Source of the DNA: Marinobacter halotolerans
GTDB taxonomy: Bacteria > Pseudomonadota > Gammaproteobacteria > Pseudomonadales > Oleiphilaceae
DNA: 64,000 bases
Direction: 5' to 3'
Assembly (NCBI RefSeq): GCF_008795985.1
Contig: NZ_VMHP01000001.1
Location: 1,240,001-1,304,000, forward strand
Part shown: piece by piece, positions 26,164 through 34,863 of the stretch
Numbering within the stretch: position 1 is the stretch's first letter
Layout: every line of letters starts with the position of its first letter
Notes under the pieces: model-generated
Databases searched by the model: none
The model's input: the letters and a program-made list of their open reading frames with translations, nothing else
Told to the model about the DNA's origin: nothing
Made by a program: the position numbers and the translations under genes

Positions 26164-27435
26164 CTACTCCCGAAACCGACCGGGCCGGAACGGATCAAGA
26201 CATACGGTCGGCTGCTCGCCATCAATCAACTGACCGATTACGCTGGCACTGCCCGCGGACAGCGTCCAGCCAAAGGTACCGTGGCCGGTGTTGAGGTAAA
26301 GGTTCTCCCGCGGGCCACGACCAATGATCGGCGGCCCGTCCGGAGTCATGGGGCGGAAGCCGGTCCAGGTCTCCGCAGCATGGAGGTCCGCGCAGCCCGG
26401 AAAACGGGACTCCACGGATTTGCGGATGGTCGCCAGCCGTTGCTCCGGAATGTCGCGGTTGAAATCGGCCATTTCGACAAACCCGGAGGCACGTAGGCGA
26501 TCGCCAAGACGGGTGGAAACCACCTTGAAGCGGTCGTCATGAATGGTGGACAGCGGCCCCTGATCGTTGCTTTTCATTGGCACAGTCAGACTGTAACCCT
26601 TCACCGGATAGATGGGGAGCTTAAGGCCAAGGGAGCGGGTCAGTTCATTCGACCAGCAGCCGGCACAGACCACCACCGCGTCCGCTTCAATGGTCTGGTT
26701 TGCGCCATTTGCAGAACGAACCGCCACACCGGTTACCCGTCTGTCGTCAGCCACAAGGTGGGTAGTGTCGGTGTTGAAACGGAAACTGACGCCTCTGGCT
26801 TCACAGGCCTTCGCCAGCTCCCGGGAGAACATATGGCAATCACCGGTGCCGTCGGTGTCATAGCTCAGAGCGCCATAGAGAGGCCCGGTGCCAGTCATTC
26901 CCGGCTCGGCCTTTCGCACCTCTTCCGGAGAAAGCAGTCGGGACGCGATGCCCAGCTCGTTGAGCAGCTTATGTGTTGTGCGATAGCCTTCCAGCGCTTC
27001 CGGCGTACTGGCCAGGTGCAGCAGGCCGCCGTGGCCGCCATCAAAGGTCAGCTTCACTTCGTGCTCGAGGGCCAGAAACTTCTCCCGGCTGTGCATACCC
27101 AGCCTCAGCATGGCGCGCTTGTTCAGGCCAAACAGGCCCGGTGACCAGGCATAGCGAAGGGTGGAAAACAGAAACCGCAGGGTATTCCTGGACGGCGGCA
27201 ACGACATTTTCAGGGGGCCATCCTTTTTCAGCAGAAAGGGGATGGCTTTGGTCACCATAGCAGGGTCGGCCCAGGGGTATACCACGCCATAGGAACGTTG
27301 GGCGGCGTTGCCCTTGCTGGTCTCATTGCCGGCGACCCCGTGGCGCTCCAGCACGGTTACCCTGTGGCCACGGCGATTCAGCTCATAAGCGGTGGCAACA
27401 CCAACAACGCCGCCACCAACCACTGCTATGTGCAT
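26164..27435 (-). CDS. dadA: D-amino acid dehydrogenase small subunit DadA-like
   Basis: A 423-residue FAD-dependent oxidoreductase of the DAO family, which oxidises D-alanine and other D-amino acids to keto acids, passing electrons to the respiratory chain. The dinucleotide fold MHIAVVGGGVVGVATAYELNRRGHRVTVLER opens the protein; PVKGYSLTVPM, ETWTGFRPMTPDGPPIIGRGP and LYLNTGHGTFGWTLSAGSA are family blocks near the FAD and membrane contact. Length fits DadA (416-432). No alanine racemase (dadX) is adjacent, unlike the classical dadAX pair. Confidence 0.88.
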   Translation of the reverse strand: MHIAVVGGGVVGVATAYELNRRGHRVTVLERHGVAGNETSKGNAAQRSYGVVYPWADPAMVTKAIPFLLKKDGPLKMSLPPSRNTLRFLFSTLRYAWSPGLFGLNKRAMLRLGMHSREKFLALEHEVKLTFDGGHGGLLHLASTPEALEGYRTTHKLLNELGIASRLLSPEEVRKAEPGMTGTGPLYGALSYDTDGTGDCHMFSRELAKACEARGVSFRFNTDTTHLVADDRRVTGVAVRSANGANQTIEADAVVVCAGCWSNELTRSLGLKLPIYPVKGYSLTVPMKSNDQGPLSTIHDDRFKVVSTRLGDRLRASGFVEMADFNRDIPEQRLATIRKSVESRFPGCADLHAAETWTGFRPMTPDGPPIIGRGPRENLYLNTGHGTFGWTLSAGSASVIGQLIDGEQPTVCLDPFRPGRFRE

Positions 27436-27477
27436 GAACAGACTCCTTGATTCGGGAACTCCGGTAAGCGGGAAGGG

Positions 27478-28320
27478 TCAGTCTGATCCGCTTCCAGCCA
27501 GCAGACGCCGATAGGCCTCCAGCACACCGGCATGCTCTTGCGGGTAGTGAGGCGCCATCTGCTTCAGCTTTTCTGCAAGGATTGCGGCAACAATGGCCCG
27601 TGCATGGGGCTTACGATCACCAGGCACGATATACCAGGGTGCGTCATCAGTGTGGGTCGCGGCAACGGCTTCTTCAGCGAATGCCTCATACTGACCGCGT
27701 TTTTCCCAGCCGTCGATGTCGGATTCATCAAATTTCCAGCGCTTTCTGGGCTTGTCCAGACGCTTCAGTAATCGCCTGCGATGCTCATCCTCTGAGAGAT
27801 TCAGCCATATCTTGATCAGTGTTGTACCTTCTTCGGTCAGGTGGCGCTCAAACTCCCGGATTGACCGGAAGCGGTTGGCCCAGTTGTAACTTTCCGGCGC
27901 GTGCACGGGCCAAACGCGCTCGGCAATCGCCGCTTCATGATGGCTCCGATTGAAGGCGACCATCTCCCCCAGGCCGGGCAACAGGCGGGAGACCCGCCAG
28001 AGAAAGTCGTGCCTGATTTCCGCGCCTTCGGGGCGGCCGAATGACCAGGCATGGAAGCCTGCGGGGTCGGTATAAGTGGCCAGGGTGCGAATCAGGCTGT
28101 CTTTACCACTGGTATCCGGGCCCTGAACAATGATCAGTAACGCCTTTTCACGGTTCGCCCAGAGCCGTCGCTGGAATTCGCCTATCTCATCCAGACTGGC
28201 CTCAAGCCCGGGCAGATCCACATCCTCGTCCAGTAGCGTCGGGTAGTCACTGAAACTCCGTCTGGTAGTGTCAAAACACCAGCGTCTGGCCCAGAGTCCG
28301 ATCGCGTCCGTCGATTTCAT
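27478..28320 (-). CDS. Polyphosphate kinase 2 family protein
   Basis: A 280-residue PPK2-fold kinase, which transfers phosphate between polyphosphate and nucleotides. The Walker A-like GPDTSGKDSLIRTL (residues 66-79), lid region RHDFLWRVSRLLPGLGEMVAFNRSHHEA (Walker B region) and KIWLNLSEDEHRRRLLKRLDKPRKRWKFDESDIDGW, YIVPGDRKPHAR are family blocks. The usual GxDxxGKGG is GPDTSGKDS here and FNRSHYE is FNRSHHE, both mild departures; nucleotide preference cannot be judged. It is encoded alone, 42 nt before dadA on the same strand. Confidence 0.85.
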   Translation of the reverse strand: MKSTDAIGLWARRWCFDTTRRSFSDYPTLLDEDVDLPGLEASLDEIGEFQRRLWANREKALLIIVQGPDTSGKDSLIRTLATYTDPAGFHAWSFGRPEGAEIRHDFLWRVSRLLPGLGEMVAFNRSHHEAAIAERVWPVHAPESYNWANRFRSIREFERHLTEEGTTLIKIWLNLSEDEHRRRLLKRLDKPRKRWKFDESDIDGWEKRGQYEAFAEEAVAATHTDDAPWYIVPGDRKPHARAIVAAILAEKLKQMAPHYPQEHAGVLEAYRRLLAGSGSD

Positions 28321-28437
28321 CCAAAGCCCCTATCGTTGCGATGCAGGTCAACAATCAGACAAGCTGTTAAACTGTTGTGACTAATCACTCAGGATAGCAG
28401 CCCCCGCTGCGGTTGCGATGGAGCGAAATAGCCAATA

Positions 28438-29247
28438 ATGAGTAAAAAACGTCGCGAGATACCCGTTTTCGATCATCCAATCATCGAGACCCACTGCCAT
28501 CTGGATTACCTGAAGGAGCGGCCGCTGGCAGACACCTTGGCGGAAATGCAGCGGGTAAACATCGAGCGGGTGATTACCATTGCCGTCTCCCCGGAAAACC
28601 TGGGCACGGTGCGTGAACTCAGCCAGACCGCTCCCTGGGTCTACGGCACCCAGGGCGTTCACCCCCATGATGCCGAAAAATATTCCGATGAAGCCGAGGC
28701 GGAAATCCGCGCCCACGCTGGCGACGAAAAGATTGTGGCGGTCGGCGAAATCGGCCTGGACTATTTCTACGACAACGCTGATCGCGATGTGCAACGCGAG
28801 GTGTTCCGGCGCCAGTTGCAGATTGCCAGCGACACCGACCGCCCGGTGGTGATTCACAGCCGCGAGGCGGATGACGATACCATCGACATTCTGAAGGAAT
28901 TCGAGGGATCGCTGAAGCGCCGGGGCGTGATTCACAGCTTCACGTCCGGCCCCGGCCTGGCCGAGTATGCCCTCAGTGAAGGCTGGTGCCTCGGTTTTAA
29001 CGGCATCACCACCTTCAACAAGGCGGAAAATGTCCGGGACATCGTTCGCATGACTCCAATTGAACAGATTCTGCTGGAGACCGATTCGCCCTTCCTGGCA
29101 CCGGTGCCCTATCGCGGCAAGGAAAACGCCCCTTTCTACATCCCGTTTGTGGCCGAAAAAATTGCCGAGGTTAAAGACCTGCCGCTGCAGGATGTTCTGG
29201 CGTCCACTTACGCCAATAGCCTGAGGACGTTTTTCCCACATACATGA
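28438..29247 (+). CDS. tatD: TatD-family metal-dependent deoxyribonuclease
   Basis: A 269-residue amidohydrolase-fold nuclease. Metal ligands are visible: HCHLD near residue 19, the Glu in AVGEIGLDYFYD, HSREADD, the His in GVIHSFTSG and the Asp in LLETDSPFLAPVPYRGKEN. TatD/YcfH-type enzymes degrade DNA ends. The start is 4 nt after the preceding AAT run with no strong SD, and its stop overlaps the next gene by ATGA, so it heads a three-gene rightward operon with the HD-GYP and symporter genes. Confidence 0.9.
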   Translation: MSKKRREIPVFDHPIIETHCHLDYLKERPLADTLAEMQRVNIERVITIAVSPENLGTVRELSQTAPWVYGTQGVHPHDAEKYSDEAEAEIRAHAGDEKIVAVGEIGLDYFYDNADRDVQREVFRRQLQIASDTDRPVVIHSREADDDTIDILKEFEGSLKRRGVIHSFTSGPGLAEYALSEGWCLGFNGITTFNKAENVRDIVRMTPIEQILLETDSPFLAPVPYRGKENAPFYIPFVAEKIAEVKDLPLQDVLASTYANSLRTFFPHT

Positions 29248-30452
29248 TCAAACGCATCCCCATCACGGCACTGAAGGTCGGTATGTACATCACCGACCTG
29301 AACAACGACTGGATTCCCCACAACACCCAGCGTAAACGCGGCGTTATCAAGAAAGACGAAACCATCGATAAAATCCGGCGCATGGGGGTCAAACACGTCT
29401 ACATCGACGCCGCTAAAGGCCTGGACACGCAGGATTCCGAACCCGCCCGGGACGTAGACCTGCGCAACGAGAAACTGCTTGATAGCGCCGGCGAACTGAC
29501 ACCGGGCATGGCCAGGCAGACCTCGGTTGCGGAAGAGATGGAAAAGGCCCGGCAGATCCACACCCAGGCCCAGGGGCTGGTCGGCAACCTGATGAGCAAC
29601 GTCAAACTGGGCGGTGCCATCGACATCGCCCCGATTCACGAACTGGCTGACGAACTGCAGAACTCGGTCTTTCGCAACGCGAACGCTCTCAGCTGCCTGG
29701 GCCGGATCCGCGAGAAAGACAACTACCTGCTGGAGCATTCGGTCAACCTGAGCGTACTGATGTCGCTGTTCGGCCGGTACCGCAAATTGTCATCCGACGC
29801 CCTGCATCAGACCATTGTAGGCGCGCTGCTGCACGACATCGGCAAGATTCTGACCCCGGACGAAGTCCTGCACAAACCAGGTCGGCTGAGCGCCGAGGAG
29901 TTCGAGGTGATGAAAGCCCATGCCCGACATTCCCGGGACATACTGGCCACCACCGAAGGCATTGGCGAGCTCTCGATTATTACCGCGGCCCAGCATCACG
30001 AACGGCTGGACGGCTCCGGCTACCCCGAAGGACTGAAGGGCGAAGAAATTTCGATATACGGTCGCATGGTCGCCATTACGGATGTGTATGACGCCATCAC
30101 CGCTGACCGGGTTTATCACCGGGGGGTTACCCCCAGCCATGGGCTGAAAAAGCTGCTGGAATGGAGCGGCGATCATCTGGACCCGAAACTGGTAAGGGAG
30201 TTCATCCGCTGCGTCGGCCTCTACCCCATTGGATCCCTGGTGCTGCTGGAAAGCGGCCGCCTGGGCGTGGTCGTCGAAACCAACGACGACGATCAGCGAC
30301 TGCCCGTGCTTCGCGTCATGTACGATACCCATGCCCGCGCGCCCGTCAGCGTGACCAGGATGGATCTGGCCAGGCCCGACAATCAGGACCGGATTCTGCG
30401 TTCGGTGGATCCGGAGCTATACAACATTGATGTAATAAAATTCCTCGAATGA
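29244..30452 (+). CDS. HD-GYP c-di-GMP phosphodiesterase with DUF3391 N-terminus
   Basis: A 402-residue cytoplasmic enzyme that hydrolyses cyclic di-GMP. The N-terminal MIKRIPITALKVGMYITDLNNDW...RGVIKKDETIDKIRRMGVKHVYID is the DUF3391 module that precedes many HD-GYP domains. The catalytic set is complete: LLHDIGKIL, HARHSRDIL, QHHERLDGSGYPEGL, VAITDVYDAITADR. It overlaps tatD by ATGA and the symporter by ATGA, so expression is coupled. A regulatory input domain is not visible beyond DUF3391. Confidence 0.94.
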   Translation: MIKRIPITALKVGMYITDLNNDWIPHNTQRKRGVIKKDETIDKIRRMGVKHVYIDAAKGLDTQDSEPARDVDLRNEKLLDSAGELTPGMARQTSVAEEMEKARQIHTQAQGLVGNLMSNVKLGGAIDIAPIHELADELQNSVFRNANALSCLGRIREKDNYLLEHSVNLSVLMSLFGRYRKLSSDALHQTIVGALLHDIGKILTPDEVLHKPGRLSAEEFEVMKAHARHSRDILATTEGIGELSIITAAQHHERLDGSGYPEGLKGEEISIYGRMVAITDVYDAITADRVYHRGVTPSHGLKKLLEWSGDHLDPKLVREFIRCVGLYPIGSLVLLESGRLGVVVETNDDDQRLPVLRVMYDTHARAPVSVTRMDLARPDNQDRILRSVDPELYNIDVIKFLE

Positions 30453-32077
30453 TGTCCTCTGTTTTCCAGATTCTGGGCGGCCTGGCGCTCTTCCTTCTGG
30501 CCATGGAAATGATGACCGATGGCCTCAAGAACTTTGCGGGCCACCACCTGAAACACCTGCTGGGACAATGGACCCGTACGCCGTTGCGGGGGCTGGGTGC
30601 CGGCGTACTCATTACCGGAATCGTGCAATCCTCCAGTGCCGTTACCGTCGCCACCATCGGTTTCGTCAATGCCGGGCTGCTGACCCTGACCCAGTCCCTG
30701 GGCGTTATTTTTGGTGCCAACATCGGCACCACCATGACCGGCTGGCTGGTGAGCTTCGTCGGATTCGGTTTCAAGATCGAGGCCCTGGCAATGCCGATTC
30801 TGGCGTCAGGCGTGGCACTGAAAATCGCCGCCCCGTCGCCCCGATATCAGGCTTTGGGGAAAGCTCTTGCCGGTTTCGCTCTCTTCTTCCTCGGCCTGGC
30901 TCTGCTGAAAGAATCACTGGACGGCCTAACCGCTGGCCTAGGAAGTGAAACGCTCTTTGGCCGAAATTACGGATTGCCCTTCTTTCTCCTTATGGGGTTT
31001 CTGGCCACCTTGCTGACCCAGTCCTCAAGTGCTGCGCTGGCCATGATTCTGACCGCCGCAGCGGGCAACCTGATACCGCTGGAGAGCGCCGCGGCGGCAG
31101 TCATTGGTGCCAACCTGGGCACCACCTCAACCGCCGCCATTTCGGTACTCAAAGCGACCGCCAATGCCAGGCGCCTTGCACTTGGCCACATACTGTTCAA
31201 TGCCATAACGGGCCTGCTTGCTCTAATCATTCTGCCTGCCATGCTCTGGCTGGTGGCCTGGCTGGCAGACGCCATGGACCTGGAGGCAAACCCGGCCCTT
31301 TCTCTCGCGCTGTTCCACACCCTTTTCAATGTGCTGGGCGCGATGCTGATGCTTCCGCTGACCGGCCGGATGGCGAGGCTTCTCGGCAAACTCTTCCGGA
31401 GCCGGGAAGAGGACAACGCGGAACCCCGCTATCTCGACAGCACGTTAATCACCACGCCTGACCTGGCCCTGTCCGCAGCGCGGCTGGAAATGAATCGTCT
31501 GTTCGGGATGACCGGAATTCTGCTGAAAGCCAGCCTGGCGCAGCCGAAACTACCGCCTGACCAATTGTTTGCACAGGCGTCTGCCGCTCAGCGACTGAAC
31601 AACACCATCACTGACTACATCTCCAAAGTGCGAACCGGTGGTAGTCTGGAAGAAACCGTCACAGCGCTGACTAACAGCGTGCGAACCTGCCGCTACCTGG
31701 CCGAGGCCGCCAGCCTTGCACCCCAGCTTTCAAGCCTTCGCAATGATTACCGCTCCATCGGTCCGGCAGCGTTGGGCCCGGCCATTGACCGGTATCTGGC
31801 CGCTGTTGGGGAACTGATCAATAGCCGGGAAATCGGACAGGATTCGGCAAACACCGCCGCTATCGAATACCAGCGCCTCAAGTCCACTGTTCTCGGGATG
31901 ATGGTTCAGCGCTTGTTGACGCCGGAAACAGGCGACGACCTGCTGGATGTCATGAGCTCGGTAAAACGTCTTTGCGACCAGTGGCACAAGGCACACCTGG
32001 CCCGTGCGACAGAGCCGGTCACGCCGACAGCGACAGAAACACCGCCATCAGCACCGGAGACAGGAACGAGAGAATAA
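30449..32077 (+). CDS. Na/Pi cotransporter family protein with PhoU-like C-terminal domain
   Basis: A 542-residue inner-membrane symporter. Two inverted membrane repeats carry the family motifs QSSSAVTVATIGFVNAG and QSSSAALAMILTAAAG, each followed by GxNIGTT (GANIGTT, GANLGTT). Residues about 345-510 form a helical PhoU-like soluble part. It takes up phosphate with sodium, consistent with a marine host. It overlaps the HD-GYP gene by ATGA, and its last 59 bp overlap the 3' end of the convergent lysO gene. Confidence 0.9.
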   Translation: MMSSVFQILGGLALFLLAMEMMTDGLKNFAGHHLKHLLGQWTRTPLRGLGAGVLITGIVQSSSAVTVATIGFVNAGLLTLTQSLGVIFGANIGTTMTGWLVSFVGFGFKIEALAMPILASGVALKIAAPSPRYQALGKALAGFALFFLGLALLKESLDGLTAGLGSETLFGRNYGLPFFLLMGFLATLLTQSSSAALAMILTAAAGNLIPLESAAAAVIGANLGTTSTAAISVLKATANARRLALGHILFNAITGLLALIILPAMLWLVAWLADAMDLEANPALSLALFHTLFNVLGAMLMLPLTGRMARLLGKLFRSREEDNAEPRYLDSTLITTPDLALSAARLEMNRLFGMTGILLKASLAQPKLPPDQLFAQASAAQRLNNTITDYISKVRTGGSLEETVTALTNSVRTCRYLAEAASLAPQLSSLRNDYRSIGPAALGPAIDRYLAAVGELINSREIGQDSANTAAIEYQRLKSTVLGMMVQRLLTPETGDDLLDVMSSVKRLCDQWHKAHLARATEPVTPTATETPPSAPETGTRE

Positions 32078-32933
32078 ACCCGGAGGCGATCGCCACCGGT
32101 ACACAGGCAAGCCCGCCGCTACTGCGAATAATGGGCAGGGTAAAATCCATGGCGGTCGCGCCGCCATAGCCAATGGCCATACCCGGTCGCCGGGCGATCA
32201 ACAAGGGAATGATTGCCAGAGCAATAATCTCCCGGATCACGTCATTGAGAAAGGCAACGCCGCCCCAGACCGGACCCAGAGCGTCGCCGATGACGATCCC
32301 GGACAAGGAATACCAGCCAAATCCCGATGCCAGTGCCAGCGACTGGTACCAGCCGGTGTCCAGCATAGGTGCCAGCACCAGACCCGCCAGCAGAGAACTG
32401 CCCGCCAGGACCAGGGCGATACCCAGACCGTGACGATTGAACAACAAGCGTCGCAATGACAGCCCCGCATTGCGCAGCTGCAGGCCGATTAACAGCAACA
32501 GGAGCATCAACATCGCCGTAGCCAGGCCCTCTGCCATGGGCAGGTCCGGCAGCAGCCAGTACCCTGCCGCTACACCGGCCAGCACGGCCAGTAGAGGTTT
32601 TAGCCCAGCGAGAAACAGGCGGCGATAGCCGGTAGGCGCGGCCGCAGGGTCTGCCTTTTCCGGCACCATGGGTTGGAACTGGTGCAGCAACCAGAGCCCG
32701 GCAAGATTGGCCACCAGCAGAACACCGACAAGGGCAAAGACCTGCACTGCCATACCCGCCAGCTGATCCGCCAGACCGCTCATCTGCCCCAGGCCAAGGC
32801 CGAGCAGCGCCAGAATGAAATACACTAGCGATTCCACCAAATAGTGGATAACGGTCATCACCCGTCGATTTTCCAGACGGACAGCAAACCCCAGGAACAG
32901 CGGTGCCAGTATCAGCAGTGCACCCGTCAGCAT
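32019..32933 (-). CDS. lysO: LysO-like lysine exporter (DUF340 family)
   Basis: A 304-residue protein with about eight membrane helices; LysO (YbjE) exports lysine and toxic analogues. The family blocks GFGWYSLSGIVIGDALGPVWGGVAFLNDVIREIIALAIIPLL and YGGATAMDFTLPIIRSSGG are clear. It starts 15 nt after the DUF2288 gene on the same strand. Its 3' end overlaps the convergent Na/Pi symporter by 59 bp, meaning both C-termini are encoded on opposite strands of one stretch. Confidence 0.88.
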   Translation of the reverse strand: MLTGALLILAPLFLGFAVRLENRRVMTVIHYLVESLVYFILALLGLGLGQMSGLADQLAGMAVQVFALVGVLLVANLAGLWLLHQFQPMVPEKADPAAAPTGYRRLFLAGLKPLLAVLAGVAAGYWLLPDLPMAEGLATAMLMLLLLLIGLQLRNAGLSLRRLLFNRHGLGIALVLAGSSLLAGLVLAPMLDTGWYQSLALASGFGWYSLSGIVIGDALGPVWGGVAFLNDVIREIIALAIIPLLIARRPGMAIGYGGATAMDFTLPIIRSSGGLACVPVAIASGFILSFLSPVLMAVFLSLSA

Positions 32934-32948
32934 AGGCCTGCCGCCGGG

Positions 32949-33269
32949 TCAATGCAGGACATGGTCGTTCCGGTCCTGAACCAGTACCCAGGGCGCAATC
33001 ACCACGGCCCAGAGCTCACTGTCTTCTTCATACCAGTGACGAGCCTGATCGGGCGTCACCTGGCCCACCTGATCGTTGGACATCCAGTGTTCGAAGGTCG
33101 CCTTGTTATCCGCCGCCAGCTCGGCGGCCACTGCAAGCAGATCCAGATCAGGCGAGACCCGGACCACATGCCCACGGGCGAAGTAGGTCTGCAGATCACG
33201 CCATTTGATCTGGGAGGCTTCCAGGTTGAGTTTTGATAGCAGTTCGTCCCGCGACTGATCAGAAGACAT
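32949..33269 (-). CDS. DUF2288 family protein
   Basis: A 106-residue soluble acidic protein. IKWRDLQTYFARGHVVRVSPDLDLLAVAAELAADN and the tail WVLVQDRNDHVLH match the DUF2288 pattern; no function is known. It heads a small leftward unit with lysO. A weak AGGTTCAGTGC leader precedes the ATG, and the 60-bp upstream gap shows no strong promoter. Confidence 0.8.
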   Translation of the reverse strand: MSSDQSRDELLSKLNLEASQIKWRDLQTYFARGHVVRVSPDLDLLAVAAELAADNKATFEHWMSNDQVGQVTPDQARHWYEEDSELWAVVIAPWVLVQDRNDHVLH

Positions 33270-33329
33270 GCACTGAACCTTTAGAGCAAAAATGAAAATA
33301 CAATGAAGAACGCAAGCTTAACCGATGCG

Positions 33330-33719
33330 TCAGCTGGACCGCCAGATTTCCTGTACCCGGTCCGCCAGCGTCATGGGGTCGAAGGGTTTGGGAATGACGC
33401 TTAAGGCGCCTTCAGCCAGATAGCTGGCTATCTCTTCGGACTGGACTTTTGCGGTCATAAACACGGCGGGGGTAGACTTGTGATCAGGAATCTTGCGGAT
33501 GGCCCGCAGGGTTTCCGGGCCATCCATACCGGGCATCATGACATCCAGAATGACAAGCTGAGGCGCAAACTCTTCGATGGATTCCAATGCCTCCGTTCCG
33601 CTGGCACAGGCTTTCAACGTGAAGCCGCCGACGGTTTCCAGGGCCACTTCCGCAACCGCCCTGATATCCTCTTCATCCTCCACCAGCATCACCCGTTTCA
33701 GCGGTTCATTCTTTTCCAT
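33330..33719 (-). CDS. Single-domain response regulator (CheY-like)
   Basis: A 129-residue receiver domain with no output module. The acidic pocket VEDEED (13-18), phosphoacceptor Asp59 in LVILDVMMPGMDG and Lys in SVIPKPFDP are intact. The start at 33719 (MEKNEPLKRVMLVEDE) overlaps the end of the preceding REC-HDOD gene by 14 bp; an earlier in-frame start at 33794 lies wholly inside that gene. As the last gene of the leftward signalling operon it may be a phosphate relay or sink for the histidine kinases encoded opposite. Confidence 0.9.
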   Translation of the reverse strand: MEKNEPLKRVMLVEDEEDIRAVAEVALETVGGFTLKACASGTEALESIEEFAPQLVILDVMMPGMDGPETLRAIRKIPDHKSTPAVFMTAKVQSEEIASYLAEGALSVIPKPFDPMTLADRVQEIWRSS

Positions 33720-34863
33720 GCCCGGTTTCTCCTTCCTGTTCACTGATCCCCAGCCGGCGCAGCACGCGCCGGCACTGTTCACTGTCTTCCTCACCCGCTG
33801 CTCTGAGTGCCGCCGCTCTCATAATCAGGCGATCTCTGGAGACGGTATCACTCTGCAGGAGATAGATCGCACCGATCAGTTCCCGCAGGGCAAGCGACAG
33901 ACGCCACTGAATCTTCACCCGGTTCCCGAGCACCTGGGACCAGTCACGCAGGGCCTGGTGGATCTGCTCATCGGTCATTGTGTCCCCGGAATCGAAGTGC
34001 TGTTGAATAACCCTGAGGGTAACCAGCTCGCCCACCCGGCTCAGAAGCCCGGCGGTAAAGTAAGATTCGCCACGCTCGCCAAGAAGCAGTGCCAGCCGCT
34101 GGGCCTGGAGCGCCACCTCTTCCGCCTGTTGCTGATAAACCCGGGCAAGCTCTTTCAACCGCTTCTCAGGCAGCTGACCGGCTACGTCCATGGCCAGGGC
34201 CAGGGCCTGGTTGAGCGCCATGGGCACGCCGATCGCCGTAATCGCATCCTTAACGCTCTGGACCGACTGGCCGGAGCGTTTCAGTGACGCCCGATTCGCC
34301 ACTTCCAGCAGCTTGGCACTCAGCGCAGCATCCTGTTTCCAGCGTTCGGCCAGCTGGCCCGGCGTCAGATCATCCTGCCGTCGCGCCAGTTCCAGAATGG
34401 CAGAGGCCTCGGTTGCCCCGGGAAGATGAACTCCGGATTCGGACTCGGATACGGCCGCCAACCGGTCCTCAAGGGACGGAGTTCCAATATCCGTTGGTGA
34501 TTTCTGGTCAATCAACTTGCTGAGTCGTTCGTGAACCAGCTCCACGGTGAAGGGCTTGCCGATATAACCGCTAATGCCCAGATTGGCGGCCTGCAAAATG
34601 GAATCCCGGTCCGATCGGCCCGTGATGATCACCACAGGCGTTGTGCGGTCAGACCGGCGAATTTCCCGAACCAAGTCAAGCCCCGATCCGTCCGGCAGGT
34701 TCCAGTCAGCGATGACCAGGTCCGCAGGATCTTTCTTCCAAAGTTCCTTGGCCTCCCAAACCTGGCTCGCAACCTGTATCTTGGCGCCGGAACAAAGCCC
34801 GGAAACGACAGTTTCCAGGAGATCTGCAACCAGCTCGTCGTCCTCAAGGATAAGAATTTTCAT
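33706..34863 (-). CDS. Response regulator with HDOD output domain
   Basis: A 385-residue two-domain protein. Residues 1-122 are a receiver with acidic LEDDE (6-10), phosphoacceptor Asp53 in LVIADWNLPDG and Lys in SGYIGKPF. About residues 155-360 form an HDOD domain (SVQSVKDAITAIGVPMALNQALALAMD), an HD-like domain without the catalytic His-Asp pair, usually a protein-interaction output. It overlaps the upstream cyclase gene by ATGA and the downstream receiver gene by 14 bp. Confidence 0.9.
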   Translation of the reverse strand: MKILILEDDELVADLLETVVSGLCSGAKIQVASQVWEAKELWKKDPADLVIADWNLPDGSGLDLVREIRRSDRTTPVVIITGRSDRDSILQAANLGISGYIGKPFTVELVHERLSKLIDQKSPTDIGTPSLEDRLAAVSESESGVHLPGATEASAILELARRQDDLTPGQLAERWKQDAALSAKLLEVANRASLKRSGQSVQSVKDAITAIGVPMALNQALALAMDVAGQLPEKRLKELARVYQQQAEEVALQAQRLALLLGERGESYFTAGLLSRVGELVTLRVIQQHFDSGDTMTDEQIHQALRDWSQVLGNRVKIQWRLSLALRELIGAIYLLQSDTVSRDRLIMRAAALRAAGEEDSEQCRRVLRRLGISEQEGETGHGKE